Assembly (NCBI GenBank): GCA_020848995.1
Contig: JADLHA010000048.1
Location: 1 to 64,000 of the forward strand
Source of the DNA: Saprospiraceae bacterium
GTDB lineage: Bacteria; Bacteroidota; Bacteroidia; Chitinophagales; Saprospiraceae
Direction: 5' to 3'
Length of the DNA: 64,000 bases
The position numbers and the translations under genes are program-made. Of the stretch, positions 1 to 9,762 are shown piece by piece; position 1 is the first letter of the stretch; every line of letters starts with the position of its first letter. Below the pieces are notes generated by a model. That model ran no database searches. It was not told the origin of the DNA and worked only from the letters and a program-made list of their open reading frames with translations.

Positions 1-1643
1 AGATCTGCTGGCACGTAGAAGATGGATGCGGAAACGTAGGCATCAACTGCCAGTTGTTCGAGATCAAGGATTGCAAAGCACCGACACCGTACTGCCTGAC
101 GGGCGTGATCACGGTACCGATGCCGACAAGCAAATGCGTGACGATCTGGGCTAAAGACCTCGATCGCGGAAGCTTCGACAACTGCACCGAGCAGGAAGAC
201 CTGCTGTTCTACTTCGACGGAGATCCTTCCAAAACGGGCATCACGATCTGCTGCGATGATTTCGTAGCTGCGGGAGCCAACGACGAGCTGGTAGTCGATG
301 TTCAAATGTGGGTTGAAGACGAAGAAGGCAACACGGACTACTGCAAAACGGTAGTGATCGTACAGGACAACCAGGATGTTTGCCCGAATACGGGTTCGAC
401 TAAAGGCCGCATCACAGGTGACCTGCGCACGGAAAACAACGACGAAACCGAATTGTCGAATGTTCAGGTTGCATCCGTCTCGGTGTCCAGAGACTATATG
501 ACAAAGGCAGACGGTAAGTTCCTCTTTGGCGATCTTGCGCCCAATTCGTATGAGGTGAACATCTCCAGGAATGACGACTACCTGAATGGTGTGACGACTG
601 CTGATATCGTTAAAATCCAAAGGCACATCCTCGGCGTTGAACCCCTGAATAGCGCTTACAAGCTGATTGCTGCTGACGTCAACAATAGCTCGAACATCAC
701 CGCTGCCGATATCACAGAAGTGCGGAAGTTGGTTCTGGGTGTTACGAATGGCTTCTCGAAAGTTCCTTCCTGGACCTTTATTCCGAAGGCTTACGTATTC
801 CCCAACCCTCAACTCCCATGGAACGGTACGCCGCGCAGCGCCACTGTTGCGATTACCAGTGACGAAAAGCACGTTGTTGACTTTGTCGCTGTTAAAATGG
901 GCGATGTGAATACGTCAGCGCGTGCACATCAATTCGCAGGTGCTGCTTCGAGAAACAATGGAAGTCTTAACCTCGAGATCGAACAAGGGCAAACGGTTGC
1001 AGGTGAATTGTATCGCGTTGAATTCAAGTCCTCAAACTTCAGTGAAATTGCCGGCTACCAGTTTACCCTCCGTTTCGACCGTCAGGCTCTCAGCTTTGAA
1101 GGGTTTGAAGCAGGTGAATTGAAAATGGATGAAGACAATTTCGGTACGAATCGCATCAGCGATGGAATTCTGACCACGAGCTGGAATAGCAACGTGGCCC
1201 AAAACGTTGACGCTAACCAAACTCTGTTTACCCTGGTGTTCCGTGCCTCTGCCAACACTACCATCGACAAACTGCTTGCAATTACTTCTGATGTAACTGC
1301 TGCTGAAGCCTACGACTCAGGGCTCAATGTGAAAGCGGTAGATCTTGGCGTGCGCACTGAAAAGGGCGTTGAAGCCAGTGGTGTGTTTGAATTGTATCAG
1401 AATACCCCCAATCCTTTTGCAAAGGAGACCGTCATCAGCTACCGCTTGCCTGAAGCAGGTGCGGTTAAGTTGAGCATCTACGATGTGACAGGAAAAGTGC
1501 TGCGCGTTTACGACGCACAGGGCGTGAAGGGGCTTAATGCCATCAAAGTGCAACGGACCGACTTCAACGCTGGAGGAGTTCTCTACTACCAGCTGGATGC
1601 TGCAAACCATACTGCAACCCGGCGTATGGCGGTAATTGATTAA
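1..1643 (+). CDS. T9SS-exported HYR/dockerin/cohesin-like surface protein, 5' partial
   Basis: The reading frame is open from base 3, so the TTG at 54 given by the ORF track is not the start; the gene is cut by the window edge. The first residues (ICWHVEDGCGN) match the equivalent place in the downstream paralogue. Order seen: a Cys-rich HYR-like module ending VIVQDNQDVCPN, a carboxypeptidase-regulatory-like segment, a dockerin-like pair of helices (NGVTTADIVKIQRHILG, then DVNNSSNITAADI), a KMGDVN linker, a cohesin-like beta domain (GYQFTLRFD) and a C-terminal type A T9SS sorting domain (NTPNPF, LSIYDVTGKVL). The protein is inferred to cross the outer membrane by T9SS and stay on the surface or be released. 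Substrate and binding partner are unknown. Confidence 0.85.
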   Translation, partial: ICWHVEDGCGNVGINCQLFEIKDCKAPTPYCLTGVITVPMPTSKCVTIWAKDLDRGSFDNCTEQEDLLFYFDGDPSKTGITICCDDFVAAGANDELVVDVQMWVEDEEGNTDYCKTVVIVQDNQDVCPNTGSTKGRITGDLRTENNDETELSNVQVASVSVSRDYMTKADGKFLFGDLAPNSYEVNISRNDDYLNGVTTADIVKIQRHILGVEPLNSAYKLIAADVNNSSNITAADITEVRKLVLGVTNGFSKVPSWTFIPKAYVFPNPQLPWNGTPRSATVAITSDEKHVVDFVAVKMGDVNTSARAHQFAGAASRNNGSLNLEIEQGQTVAGELYRVEFKSSNFSEIAGYQFTLRFDRQALSFEGFEAGELKMDEDNFGTNRISDGILTTSWNSNVAQNVDANQTLFTLVFRASANTTIDKLLAITSDVTAAEAYDSGLNVKAVDLGVRTEKGVEASGVFELYQNTPNPFAKETVISYRLPEAGAVKLSIYDVTGKVLRVYDAQGVKGLNAIKVQRTDFNAGGVLYYQLDAANHTATRRMAVID

Positions 1644-1666
1644 AAGTTTTTAGCATATTGCCAAAA

Positions 1667-1696
1667 GGGCCCTGCATTCGCAGGGCCTTTTTTTTT
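1667..1696 (+). terminator. Rho-independent terminator
   Basis: Perfect 8-bp stem GGCCCTGC/GCAGGGCC with loop ATTC, followed by nine T. It lies 24 bases after the stop of the first surface-protein gene, so the two tandem paralogues are probably separate transcription units. Confidence 0.9.
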
Positions 1697-2103
1697 GGCA
1701 TAATTTTGGAATTGGATGAAGCGATTCATTGTATCAGCAGGGCAATTCTCCAGGAATTAACCCCTTTATGTAGGTCATCACTCGCTGATACTTTCTAATA
1801 TTTCCCAAGGATACATGGTAAAAAGTTTAGGGGTGAACATGTATTATGACTCCTTTTACAGGATTTTGGGCATAGCAAAGAAAAATATGTGAGCTACCGT
1901 TATCTGGCTTAGGCCAAAAAACGGATCATTGTGAAGTCACTGATTCACATGGCTGTCTTTATTAGGCATTGTGGTCATTCTGTGTGAGGTGACTTGAACG
2001 CCCATTTAATAATCTCTACTCATACGCTCTTAGTAACCGCTTGAAACTCGGCGCTGCCATGGCTTGCTATGCTCATGGCTGGTGACGAAGCAAATTCATT
2101 GTC
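1697..2103. other. 407-bp intergenic region without a gene
   Basis: No ORF or RNA gene could be supported. A TAATTTTG box at 1701 fits the Bacteroidota -7 consensus but sits directly on the terminator and has no matching -33 element at the right distance. The long leader may hold the promoter of the downstream paralogue; I could not place it. Confidence 0.5.
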
Positions 2104-5100
2104 GTGTTAAAAACAAATCTCTTGTGTATGATTAGACTATGCTTACTTGATTCGAGAAGACGATTTGTCCAAAATTGTCTGATTCTTTTGCTGCCCTTGC
2201 TGGCGGCGTTGCCGTTGCGAGCGGCGAGCGAACCTGGTGAAAGTGCCATGGTTGGGCAATTGGCCTGCCATGACCTGATCCAGATCAGCCTGGATGAAAA
2301 TTGCCGGGCAACGATCCTGCCTCAACACCTTTTGGAACAGGGCGGATTTAACTTCCTGTATGAGGTCATCGCGCGTGACTGGATCACGAATGAAATTGTT
2401 GACCTTGAGCCCAATGTACCTTTTGTGCAAATTGGTGCAGCTCAGATTGGTCGCTGTCTTACCGTTACCGTGCGTGAAATTTCATCCGGAAATTCCTGTT
2501 GGGGAAAGGTATGCGTGGAGGATAAACTTCCGCCAGACCTCGATTGTCCCCGGGATTTGACCATTGAATGCTATGAAGATGCCTCTCCTGCAAATACTGG
2601 TTGGCCAACGGTCGACGAAGCCTGTGGCCCCTTCACCCTTACGTATAAGGATGTAGTTACCAAAGGTTCTTGTCAGAGCGGTTATGAGCGCGTCATCACG
2701 CGTTATTTCATTGCTGCGGATGTAACGGGAAACAAGGACACATGCATTCAAACGATCACGGTTGAACTGAGCACCCTTGCCGACCTGACTTATCCTCCTC
2801 ATTATGATGGGCTCGTGCTTCCTGGTCATACTCATGCGCTGAGTTGCGATGAAAAAATTGACCGCAACAAAGACATTTCAAAACATTTGTTGCCTTATCC
2901 GACCTGTGTGGACGGCTATTTAGTCGACTCGTCGGTATTGATTGGAACTGGAAACAGGGTACCCCGATTACTCGGATGGAACTGCCTGGACAGTGGCCCT
3001 TATCAGGGACACCCTAACCCGGACCCGGTTTATTATGCTCAGAATCCTCCATGTTGGGGAGACGGTGAGTACGTCATGTGGGAAGGCACCGGTAAACCTG
3101 GCAGTGACGGATGCTCGCACATCGCTGCGACCTTCCGCGACATTCGCATCGATATTGCCAAGCCTGGTTGTGATGCAGGTCCTGTAGGATGCTACAAACT
3201 CCTTCGTGTATGGACGCTGCTCGACTGGTGTACCGGAGAAGTCAAAGACACCAATCAGATCATTAAGGTAATGGACTTCGAAGGTCCTAAAGTGCTTTAT
3301 CCCGACAGCCTAGTGGTCAACACAGACCCATGGAGGTGTGAGGGCCGCTGGGATGTGGCCCCCGCCTGGGTGATTGACAATTGCTCTAACGAAGTGCACT
3401 ACACCATCCGCGTAGAAAATGGCACCGTGCTGGGCAATGATGTTCAAGGTTATGTCGTGGTAAATCTTCCTCTTGGTATCCAAAACGCTTACATTGTTGC
3501 TGAGGACTGCTGTGGTAATATTACCGAGAGAAAGGTCGTCCTCGACGTACAAGACAATACTCCTCCCAATGCCGTATGTGATCAGAAAACTGTGGTGACG
3601 ATCACCGGCTCTCAAAACCCGGGTGACAATTCGGCCAAAGTCTTTGCTTCTACCTTTGACGATGGCTCATTCGACAATTGCACCCACCACGTATTTTTCA
3701 AGGTAATCCGCATGGAGGAGCTGTTGGGCACCAACAATGGAAGTACCAAGGATAACGATGTCGCATGTTCAGGTTTGAACGGCGATGACGATGTATACGA
3801 AGGGGCTAACCAGGTCTACTTCGACGATTTTACCAAATTCTGCTGCGACGATGTGGGCAAAACCATTATGGTTGTCTTTCGCGTCTACGATCGCGACCCC
3901 GGGGCAGGTCCGGTACATCCGGAACGCATGAACCAGGGAGGAGACCTGTTTGGCAGGTTCTCCGATTGCATGGTCGAAGTTGAAGTCCAGGACAAGAGCA
4001 TTCCTACGGTAGTTGCCCCTCCGGATATCGTTGTGAGCTGTAACTTCTGGTTCGACATCGACGATCTTTCCGATCCTTCGGATGCGACATTTGGTCGCGT
4101 CGTGACTGACCTTGCACTTCGTGCTAAGGTTAAAACAACTGACGTTGTATGTAGCTATTACTGCGTAAAGAATCTCATCACCGGTTATCCCGGCTACGTG
4201 CCCGGATTCCCACCGCATGCACAACCTGCTTTCAACAAGGCTTGCGATTACTACAATACCTTGTTTGATGCTGCACATCCGGAAAAAACGTACGAACTGG
4301 TTTGGGGATTTGATGGGTATGTTCTTGCGTCCTGCGTCGCAGAACCGGATATCGATGTTCGCGACCTGCGCGTATGCGGTCAGGGTAGAATTCTCCGCGA
4401 TGTTTCTGTTCCTGGTCCCAATGGCGTGGTAGTTACCGAAACCCAAACCATCTGGGTAGTCAACTGCGATCCTTTTTACATCAACAGGAGCAATCATTGC
4501 GATCCCAACGACGACATCATTTGGCCCGACTGCCAGGGGAATGGAACCTTGATTGAGGGATGTGGTGCTGATATCAGTCCGGATAATCCTCGCCTGGGTC
4601 GTCCCGAAGTGGTCAATGGTGCAAGAAACCACTGCAACCTCATCGCCATCGAACCCTTTGACGAAATCTTTACCATTGAGCCGGACGCATGTTTCAAGAT
4701 CCTACGCCGTTGGGTGGTCATCGACTGGTGTCAATACGACCCGAATGTTAGCGCTACTGCCGGTCGGTGGGAATTCACCCAGATCATCAAAGTCCGCGAT
4801 CAGGTTAAACCTGAGGTCATCTGTAATGTCGGTGCATGCGAGCCCGCTGTCCTGAATACTACACAAGGCATTTGCTTCGGTCACATTGCGCTTACCGTTA
4901 CCGCTACAGATTCCTGCACACCGAATGACTGGCTGCTGGCTGAGTACAAGCTCGATGCATACAACGACGGCACCTACGACTTCAACGTTGGCAGGCTGAC
5001 CTTGCGCGAAGTGAATCAGGGGGTCATTCCTTCAATTCGCAACAACCCCTTTGCAGACAATCCAAACAATCCTTTTGATGCAAGCGGAACCTATCCGATT

Positions 5101-6756
5101 GGTATCCACCGCATCTGTTGGTTTGTTGAGGATGGTTGTGGAAACCTAGGTCAGTGTTGCACCTTGTTTGAGGTAAAAGATTGCAAAGCTCCAACACCTT
5201 ACTGTCTGACTGGCATCATCACGGTGCCGATGCCTACCAGCGGCTGTGTTGACATCTGGGCAAAAGACCTCAACCACAACTCGTTCGACAACTGTACTCC
5301 GAAAGATCGCCTGAAATTCTATTTTGACGGGGATCCCAACAAGACCAGCATTCGCGTTTGCTGCGAGGACTTCGTTGCTCAGCAAAAGGCGGATGAATTG
5401 ACCGTTGAAGTCCAGGTTTGGGTTGAAGATGAGGAGGGCAACCGCGATTATTGCCAAACGATAGTTATCGTTCAGGACAATCAGAACATCTGTCCCAATC
5501 CTCCGACACTCAATACCGGAAACGTAAATGGCCTGGTGAAAACGGAGAACGGCGAGCTGACGGCCAAAGCAGCAGTTGAGCTTTACACTGGAAATTCGCT
5601 GCTTCGTCAGACCACGACCAATAATGCAGGTTCGTACCTCTTTGGTGACCTGAGTCTGAACTCCAGCTTCCTGTTGAAATCGAAGCGTCTGGATGAAGCG
5701 ACCAACGGTGTAACGACGGCCGATATCGTCAAAATCCAGCGCCACATTCTGGGACTGGAATTGCTGAACAGCGCCTACAAGGTGATTGCTGCCGACGTAA
5801 ACCGTTCTTACAGCATCACTGCTGCGGATATCTCTGAAATTCGCAAGCTCATTCTTGGCGTCAATGCGGAATTTACAAAGGTGCCATCCTGGCAGATGAT
5901 TCCTTCTGACTTCCAATTTGTAAATCCGCAGCAGCCATGGGACTTCCCGACGGAGAAAAACTTTGTTACGGTGAATCCGGCAACAAACATTGATTTCATC
6001 GCCATCAAAATGGGTGATGTGAACAATTCAGCTGTTGCCAGCGCGTTCCAGGGTGCTGTAAGCCGCAGCGCCAATCCGATGAAACTTTGGATCGAGGATC
6101 AGGACTTGCGTGCAGGAGAATTGTATCAAATGGTGTTCCGTGCAGATGATTTGGCATCGCTGAGCGGTGTTCAGCTGACGATTGAATTTGACACCCGCTT
6201 GATACAGTTCGAACAGTATAACTCCGGACTTTTCAGTCTTGAGGATGGCAATTTCGGATTCCAGGCTGTCGAGCAAGGCAAAATCGCTCTCAGCTGGAGT
6301 GATGCTAAAGCCATAAGGCTGTCCGGTGGCGATCAGTTGTTCTCCCTGTCCTTCAGAGTACTGACCAATGGCACGACTGAAAATGCAGTACGCCTTTCAA
6401 ATGCTCTGGCGACGACAGAGGCATACGATGCCGTCTTGAACGCCATGCCGGTTGTTCTGGAAAACCGTTCAAACAATACTGCGGCCACTGCTGCAGACCT
6501 TGAATTGTTCCAGAATGCACCCAATCCGTTTGATGCTGAGACTACGATCCGTTTCCGGGTCGGCGAAGCTACAGACGCACAATTGAGCATTTATGATGTT
6601 ACCGGGAAAGTGATTTACCTCAACCAGTTCAGTGCAGCAAAAGGCATGAATGCAATGAAAATCCACAAAACCGATTTGCCTGGAGCGGGTATCTATTACT
6701 ACCAATTGGATGCAGTCAATCAAACTGCCACCAAGCGAATGGTCATTATGGAATAA
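2104..6756 (+). CDS. Giant T9SS-exported HYR/dockerin/cohesin-like surface protein
   Basis: 1550-residue complete paralogue of the preceding partial gene. A hydrophobic signal segment lies near residues 24-42 (CLILLLPLLAALPLRA). The start may be GTG 2104 or ATG 2128; both keep the signal. Several Cys-rich repeated modules follow, with HYR-type phrases such as CPRDLTIEC and VEDGCGN. Near residue 1200 comes a dockerin-like pair (NGVTTADIVKIQ, then DVNRSYSITAADI), then a cohesin-like beta domain at about 1300-1440 and a type A T9SS sorting domain from about 1465 (NAPNPF, LSIYDVTGKVI). The first dockerin calcium loop is degenerate. Probably a long adhesin or matrix protein; no catalytic domain was recognised. 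Confidence 0.88.
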   Translation: MLKTNLLCMIRLCLLDSRRRFVQNCLILLLPLLAALPLRAASEPGESAMVGQLACHDLIQISLDENCRATILPQHLLEQGGFNFLYEVIARDWITNEIVDLEPNVPFVQIGAAQIGRCLTVTVREISSGNSCWGKVCVEDKLPPDLDCPRDLTIECYEDASPANTGWPTVDEACGPFTLTYKDVVTKGSCQSGYERVITRYFIAADVTGNKDTCIQTITVELSTLADLTYPPHYDGLVLPGHTHALSCDEKIDRNKDISKHLLPYPTCVDGYLVDSSVLIGTGNRVPRLLGWNCLDSGPYQGHPNPDPVYYAQNPPCWGDGEYVMWEGTGKPGSDGCSHIAATFRDIRIDIAKPGCDAGPVGCYKLLRVWTLLDWCTGEVKDTNQIIKVMDFEGPKVLYPDSLVVNTDPWRCEGRWDVAPAWVIDNCSNEVHYTIRVENGTVLGNDVQGYVVVNLPLGIQNAYIVAEDCCGNITERKVVLDVQDNTPPNAVCDQKTVVTITGSQNPGDNSAKVFASTFDDGSFDNCTHHVFFKVIRMEELLGTNNGSTKDNDVACSGLNGDDDVYEGANQVYFDDFTKFCCDDVGKTIMVVFRVYDRDPGAGPVHPERMNQGGDLFGRFSDCMVEVEVQDKSIPTVVAPPDIVVSCNFWFDIDDLSDPSDATFGRVVTDLALRAKVKTTDVVCSYYCVKNLITGYPGYVPGFPPHAQPAFNKACDYYNTLFDAAHPEKTYELVWGFDGYVLASCVAEPDIDVRDLRVCGQGRILRDVSVPGPNGVVVTETQTIWVVNCDPFYINRSNHCDPNDDIIWPDCQGNGTLIEGCGADISPDNPRLGRPEVVNGARNHCNLIAIEPFDEIFTIEPDACFKILRRWVVIDWCQYDPNVSATAGRWEFTQIIKVRDQVKPEVICNVGACEPAVLNTTQGICFGHIALTVTATDSCTPNDWLLAEYKLDAYNDGTYDFNVGRLTLREVNQGVIPSIRNNPFADNPNNPFDASGTYPIGIHRICWFVEDGCGNLGQCCTLFEVKDCKAPTPYCLTGIITVPMPTSGCVDIWAKDLNHNSFDNCTPKDRLKFYFDGDPNKTSIRVCCEDFVAQQKADELTVEVQVWVEDEEGNRDYCQTIVIVQDNQNICPNPPTLNTGNVNGLVKTENGELTAKAAVELYTGNSLLRQTTTNNAGSYLFGDLSLNSSFLLKSKRLDEATNGVTTADIVKIQRHILGLELLNSAYKVIAADVNRSYSITAADISEIRKLILGVNAEFTKVPSWQMIPSDFQFVNPQQPWDFPTEKNFVTVNPATNIDFIAIKMGDVNNSAVASAFQGAVSRSANPMKLWIEDQDLRAGELYQMVFRADDLASLSGVQLTIEFDTRLIQFEQYNSGLFSLEDGNFGFQAVEQGKIALSWSDAKAIRLSGGDQLFSLSFRVLTNGTTENAVRLSNALATTEAYDAVLNAMPVVLENRSNNTAATAADLELFQNAPNPFDAETTIRFRVGEATDAQLSIYDVTGKVIYLNQFSAAKGMNAMKIHKTDLPGAGIYYYQLDAVNQTATKRMVIME

Positions 6757-6786
6757 CCGCATAATTCCATAGAACATTTTTTTAGG

Positions 6787-6824
6787 AGTCCCCGTCTGAT
6801 TACAGGCGGGGACTTCTGTTTTTT
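6787..6824 (+). terminator. Rho-independent terminator
   Basis: 12-bp stem with one G-T pair (AGTCCCCGTCTG / CAGGCGGGGACT), loop ATTA, then a T-rich tail ending in six T. It closes the second surface-protein gene and lies before the convergent sppA. The other side lacks a T tail for the minus strand, so it serves the plus strand only. Confidence 0.9.
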
Positions 6825-6845
6825 GCATCGAAGACTTACATCAGC

Positions 6846-8618
6846 TTACATGGGAGTAAAGGGAAGTCTCATTTGAGGGTGCATGATCTGCTCCTTATTT
6901 ACCTGCAGCTGGGCATAAACCGGGTACCATTTGCCCAGCAACTCCCGGGCGCCTTTTTCTCTTGATTCAGAAAGGTCCGTTTCGCCTTTCAGGGTCTCCA
7001 TGAGTTTTTGAAGCATATCCTGGCGTGCCGGGAATTCGCTTACGCGATATTTTTCAAGACTGGAGAGTCCTGCAGCAACATCCAAAGCACGCTGAATGGA
7101 TCCCGTTGCATCGGCAAGTCCGTTCCGGAGTGCCTGTTTGCCGCTCCAAATTCTCCCTGCTGCCACTTTGTTGACGGATGCGGAATCCATTTCTCTTCCT
7201 GCAGCAACCACGCCTTTGAATCTCGAATAAACCTCTTGAATGCTTTCTTCCAAGACCTTGCGCTCGTCTTCACCCCAGGGTAGCATGAGGTTGAATTTAT
7301 TAGCAACGGGTCCTGTTCCTACTGTATCAACATCAACTCCGACAAGGTCTCCACTCAATTTGCTGAAATTGGGAATGAGTGCAAATACACCAATTGAACC
7401 GGTGAGGGTGTAGGGATTGGTGATGATTGAATCTGCATAACAGGAGATGTAGTAGCCCCCCGATGCAGCATAGTCTCCCATTGAAACGACTACTGGTTTG
7501 CCCGCAGCTTTAATCTGGCGCAGTTCTTCCAGAAATTCATCGCTAAGTAAGGCGCTTCCTCCCGGGGAATTGACGCGCAATACAAGTGCTTTGATTTGTT
7601 TGTTTTTCCGGATCTCCCGCAGCATGGTTAAATGCTTTCGACCTATGGTCCCCGGTGATCCGCGCTCTTCAACAATGGTTCCTTCAGCAAATAGCAGTGC
7701 AATCCGGTTGGAAGTTGAGTAGTCTTCATTGCCGACATCCTCGGCCAGATAATATTGCTGAAGGGTGATAAATTGAAGATCTGAAGATTCTGGCAATTGG
7801 AGTGCTTCGCGAAGGTCGTCAAGCACTTCAGATTCTGTCGACAGTTTGTCGATAAGCTTGTAATTCAAGGCAAGCTCGGGCCGGTAGCTCAAAAAACGAT
7901 CAAAGTTGTCTTTTAGAGTTACCTCCGGGATCTTGCGTGAATCAGCGACCTCGCTGATGTATTCGGTGTATAGGTCATTGAGAAACTCCCGGATTTGCAA
8001 GCGGTTGCTCTCGCTCATCTTGTTCATTCGATACGGCTCAGTGGCGCTTTTGAACTCACCGGCATAGTAGATGTTGTAACTAATGCCAACTTTATCACTC
8101 AACTCCTTAAAATGCGGTATTGCGTATCCCAAACCTTTTAGATCCACAAAGCCAAGAGGATTCATGGAAATTTGATCCGATGCCGAACACAAATAGTAAA
8201 TCTTATGGTCAAGGTAGGCGTTGTAGCTATATATGAACTTGTTTTTTGCCTTAAAAGCGAGCAATGCATCGCGCAGCTCTTTGAGTCCGGCAAACCCAAT
8301 TGCAACGGATGGGACATTCAGGTAAATACCTCTGATTTTTGGGTCATCTGCTGCCTTTTCTATGGTGCGAACCATATCGCGCAAACCCAAAACCGTCTCA
8401 TTTCCGAGGGCAAAACTGCCGATCTCCACATTGTTTGTTTGTTCGGGAATGGGGCCCTGTAAATTGATTTTTAGTATCGACTGCGATTTGACCGAAGGCT
8501 TGGATGAGTCTTTCAAAGCTAATGCAGCAATCATTCCACTCACGAGCAGGAAGAGCAAGACCATTGCGAACATTGCTCCAAGGCAGGATGAAAATACGTT
8601 GGATAAAAATGATTTCAT
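6846..8618 (-). CDS. sppA: Signal peptide peptidase SppA, 67-kDa type (S49 protease)
   Basis: Membrane-bound serine protease that cleaves remnant signal peptides. 590 residues, the length of the long tandem-domain form. One N-terminal membrane helix (about 14-36). The N-terminal domain carries the general-base lysine in GEFKSATEP (Lys190); the C-terminal domain carries the nucleophile in GDYAASGGYY (Ser386), so the Ser-Lys dyad is complete across the two domains. It is the last gene of a six-gene minus-strand run, only 3 bases after the deoxynucleoside kinase gene, so likely co-transcribed with it. Confidence 0.95.
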   Translation of the reverse strand: MKSFLSNVFSSCLGAMFAMVLLFLLVSGMIAALALKDSSKPSVKSQSILKINLQGPIPEQTNNVEIGSFALGNETVLGLRDMVRTIEKAADDPKIRGIYLNVPSVAIGFAGLKELRDALLAFKAKNKFIYSYNAYLDHKIYYLCSASDQISMNPLGFVDLKGLGYAIPHFKELSDKVGISYNIYYAGEFKSATEPYRMNKMSESNRLQIREFLNDLYTEYISEVADSRKIPEVTLKDNFDRFLSYRPELALNYKLIDKLSTESEVLDDLREALQLPESSDLQFITLQQYYLAEDVGNEDYSTSNRIALLFAEGTIVEERGSPGTIGRKHLTMLREIRKNKQIKALVLRVNSPGGSALLSDEFLEELRQIKAAGKPVVVSMGDYAASGGYYISCYADSIITNPYTLTGSIGVFALIPNFSKLSGDLVGVDVDTVGTGPVANKFNLMLPWGEDERKVLEESIQEVYSRFKGVVAAGREMDSASVNKVAAGRIWSGKQALRNGLADATGSIQRALDVAAGLSSLEKYRVSEFPARQDMLQKLMETLKGETDLSESREKGARELLGKWYPVYAQLQVNKEQIMHPQMRLPFTPM

Positions 8619-8621
8619 GGT

Positions 8622-9272
8622 TTAACTATTGATGATTTTGACGTGGTGTAAGCCAGGTGGATACTTCCGGTGCATAATGTTTTTAAGTTCCTGGTAGACT
8701 TTAGGATTCCTGACAAAATCCTGATCATTCAAGTCTATCACGACGATGGGAAACTGCGTTTGGTTTTTGAAAAAATAGAAGTAACTCTCCTGAATTTTAT
8801 CGAGGTAATCATTGCCAATACTTGCTTCGAATAATCGACCCCTTTTTTCAATATTTTTTTGTACCTGCGACACATCTCTGTGTAAATACATGATCAGATC
8901 TGGTTTTTGTATGCTGTGTGTCAGTGCGGAATAAATTTTGTGGAATAATTTGTACTCCTCCGGGATGAGATTAACGCGCGCAAATAACAAACTTTTAAGG
9001 ATGGTGTAATCTGATATTGCAAACTGATAGAACAGATCGTTTGGGGAAAGCTCCAATTGAATTTGCTTCTGTCTTTCAGTTAGAAAAAAAAGTTCGACGG
9101 TAAGCCCAAAACGGCCCGGGTCCTTGTAAAAATATTCGAGAAACGGGTTGTCGGCAAACTCTTCCAGAATGACCCGGCAGTTATAGTCCAGAGCTACCAT
9201 CTGGCACAAGCTCGATTTGCCTGCGCCAATATTTCCCTCAATGCAGATGTACTTATTTGGAAATTGCTTCAT
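8622..9272 (-). CDS. Deoxynucleoside kinase (dAK/dGK family)
   Basis: 216-residue kinase phosphorylating deoxynucleosides for dNTP salvage in the cytosol. P-loop GNIGAGKSS lies at the N-terminus, then EEFADNPFLEYFY, which matches the nucleoside-binding Glu region, and ELFFLTERQKQ. The HRD-like YLHRDVSQVQKNIEKRGR segment fits the lid/DRS region of the family. Which deoxynucleoside is preferred cannot be read from sequence alone. It overlaps the end of folK by 20 bases, a pairing often seen in Bacteroidota. Confidence 0.88.
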   Translation of the reverse strand: MKQFPNKYICIEGNIGAGKSSLCQMVALDYNCRVILEEFADNPFLEYFYKDPGRFGLTVELFFLTERQKQIQLELSPNDLFYQFAISDYTILKSLLFARVNLIPEEYKLFHKIYSALTHSIQKPDLIMYLHRDVSQVQKNIEKRGRLFEASIGNDYLDKIQESYFYFFKNQTQFPIVVIDLNDQDFVRNPKVYQELKNIMHRKYPPGLHHVKIINS

Positions 9273-9762
9273 ATTCTGATCGTTTAATCACCTTCCCGCT
9301 GTCTTCGCAAAGTGCGAGGAGGGAATCGATGCGTTGCTTTAAAAAGGGGTGCAAGGTTCCGGGCGCGATTTCCGCAAGCGGGACCAGGACGAATGCTCGC
9401 AAATGCATCCGTGGATGGGGAATGGTCAGATGTGGTCCTGAAAGGATCTGGTCATCATAGAGCAATATGTCTATGTCGATGGTCCGAGGTCCATTTTTAA
9501 GTTGGCGTTCTCTTCCGAGCGCCTGTTCAATTCTGTTGATCGCGTTTAAAAGTTGAACAGGCTTAAGAGCCGTGTGAATCCGGGCTGCCATATTTAAAAA
9601 ATCACCCTGGCTGCAAAAGCCGTGTGGTTCGGTTTCGTATACAGAGGAAATCTCTACGATACTTGTCAGGGCATCCTGCATCATTGCAAGCGCAGCTCTG
9701 AGGTTTTCAATCCGGTTGCCCAGATTACTTCCAAGGCCGATGTATATTTGGTCACTGGCCAT
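9253..9762 (-). CDS. folK: 6-hydroxymethyl-7,8-dihydropterin pyrophosphokinase
   Basis: Transfers pyrophosphate from ATP to 6-hydroxymethyldihydropterin in folate synthesis. 169 residues, normal for the monofunctional enzyme. N-terminal IGLGSNLGNR, the metal and ATP region GPRTIDIDILLYDD, and the HPRMHLRAFVLVPLAEIAP signature are all present. It overlaps both neighbours (11 bases with the M28 peptidase, 20 with the kinase), so translation is probably coupled. Confidence 0.95.
   Translation of the reverse strand: MASDQIYIGLGSNLGNRIENLRAALAMMQDALTSIVEISSVYETEPHGFCSQGDFLNMAARIHTALKPVQLLNAINRIEQALGRERQLKNGPRTIDIDILLYDDQILSGPHLTIPHPRMHLRAFVLVPLAEIAPGTLHPFLKQRIDSLLALCEDSGKVIKRSEYEAISK

Noticed and set aside
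3769-4632. 287-residue minus-strand ORF
   Set aside because: Lies wholly antisense to the giant surface-protein gene, whose frame has repeats, Cys pattern and domains; no family features in the antisense product.
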